Position numbers and translations under genes: made by a program. Positions 34,671-34,671 of a DNA stretch of 34,671 nucleotides are shown here, piece by piece. The notes under the pieces are model-generated. The model searched no databases. It had not been told where the DNA came from and saw only the letters and a program-made list of their open reading frames with translations. The number at the start of each line of letters is the position of its first letter. Positions within the stretch are counted from its first letter, which is position 1. The DNA is from Thermodesulfobacteriaceae bacterium (GTDB taxonomy: Bacteria > Desulfobacterota > Thermodesulfobacteria > Thermodesulfobacteriales > Thermodesulfobacteriaceae): contig WGAR01000161.1 in NCBI GenBank assembly GCA_015494725.1, positions 1-34,671 of the forward strand, given 5' to 3'.

Positions 34671-34671
34671 G

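Noticed and set aside
1-34671. CRISPR array, insertion sequence or prophage
   Set aside because: No regularly spaced repeats, transposase, integrase or phage structural genes are present. The DUF4143 ATPase alone does not define a mobile element.

Overview
The window is a compact, GC-rich bacterial chromosome segment with no phage, insertion sequence or CRISPR array. It carries SecA, L21, L27, Mfd, a SurA-like chaperone with signal peptide, a RodZ-like protein, a c-type haem sensor, and a persulfide/CoA-disulfide-reductase-like enzyme fused to rhodanese. Together with the Arg/Glu/Leu-rich proteins, this suggests a thermophilic Gram-negative anaerobe with sulfur metabolism, possibly Thermodesulfobacteria or a related Desulfobacterota lineage. 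That placement is inference from gene content, not from a marker-gene search.

Layout. Positions 1-3701 (minus): a flavin oxidoreductase-rhodanese, a Fluc/CrcB fluoride channel, a DUF190 protein and hisS form a tight operon that probably continues past the left edge. Positions 3837-6881 (plus): trpD, then a KtrB/KtrA potassium uptake pair. Positions 6868-12791 (minus): a ClC chloride/proton antiporter, a DUF1634-like protein, a TauE/SafE exporter, a universal stress protein and an ArsB/NhaD-type permease with an extra periplasmic domain. With ktrBA this makes about 8 kb of almost uninterrupted ion transport genes. Positions 12863-15627: a small hypothetical gene, an AAA-DUF4143 ATPase, a TrmH-like methyltransferase and a Crp/Fnr regulator. 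Positions 15700-17264 (plus): tRNA-CAU, tRNA-Cys, a coiled-coil membrane protein, queD and queE. Positions 17261-18865 (minus): cstA. Positions 18971-20356 (plus): a PAS histidine kinase with a Cys/His cluster. Positions 20353-34670 (minus): secA, a chemoreceptor with a zinc-binding CZB domain, a haem-c GGDEF-EAL protein, rplU, rpmA, mfd, a SurA-like gene, a RodZ-like gene, recO and a LOG-family gene.

Common threads. All four convergent gene pairs overlap at their 3' ends, and only one intrinsic terminator was found. That terminator is unusual: its 3' arm doubles as the Shine-Dalgarno sequence of the ClC gene, whose only plausible start that keeps the first membrane helix is ATT. Three genes (the ATPase, crp and cstA) have promoter-like elements ending 7-9 bases before the ATG, suggesting leaderless mRNAs. 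Two divergent intergenic regions appear to share a single palindrome-like TTGWCAA element as the -35 box for both directions. I did not find a clearly new multi-gene defence or metabolic system. The best leads are the ClC leader, the leaderless promoters and the sensor proteins with unusual metal or haem sites.
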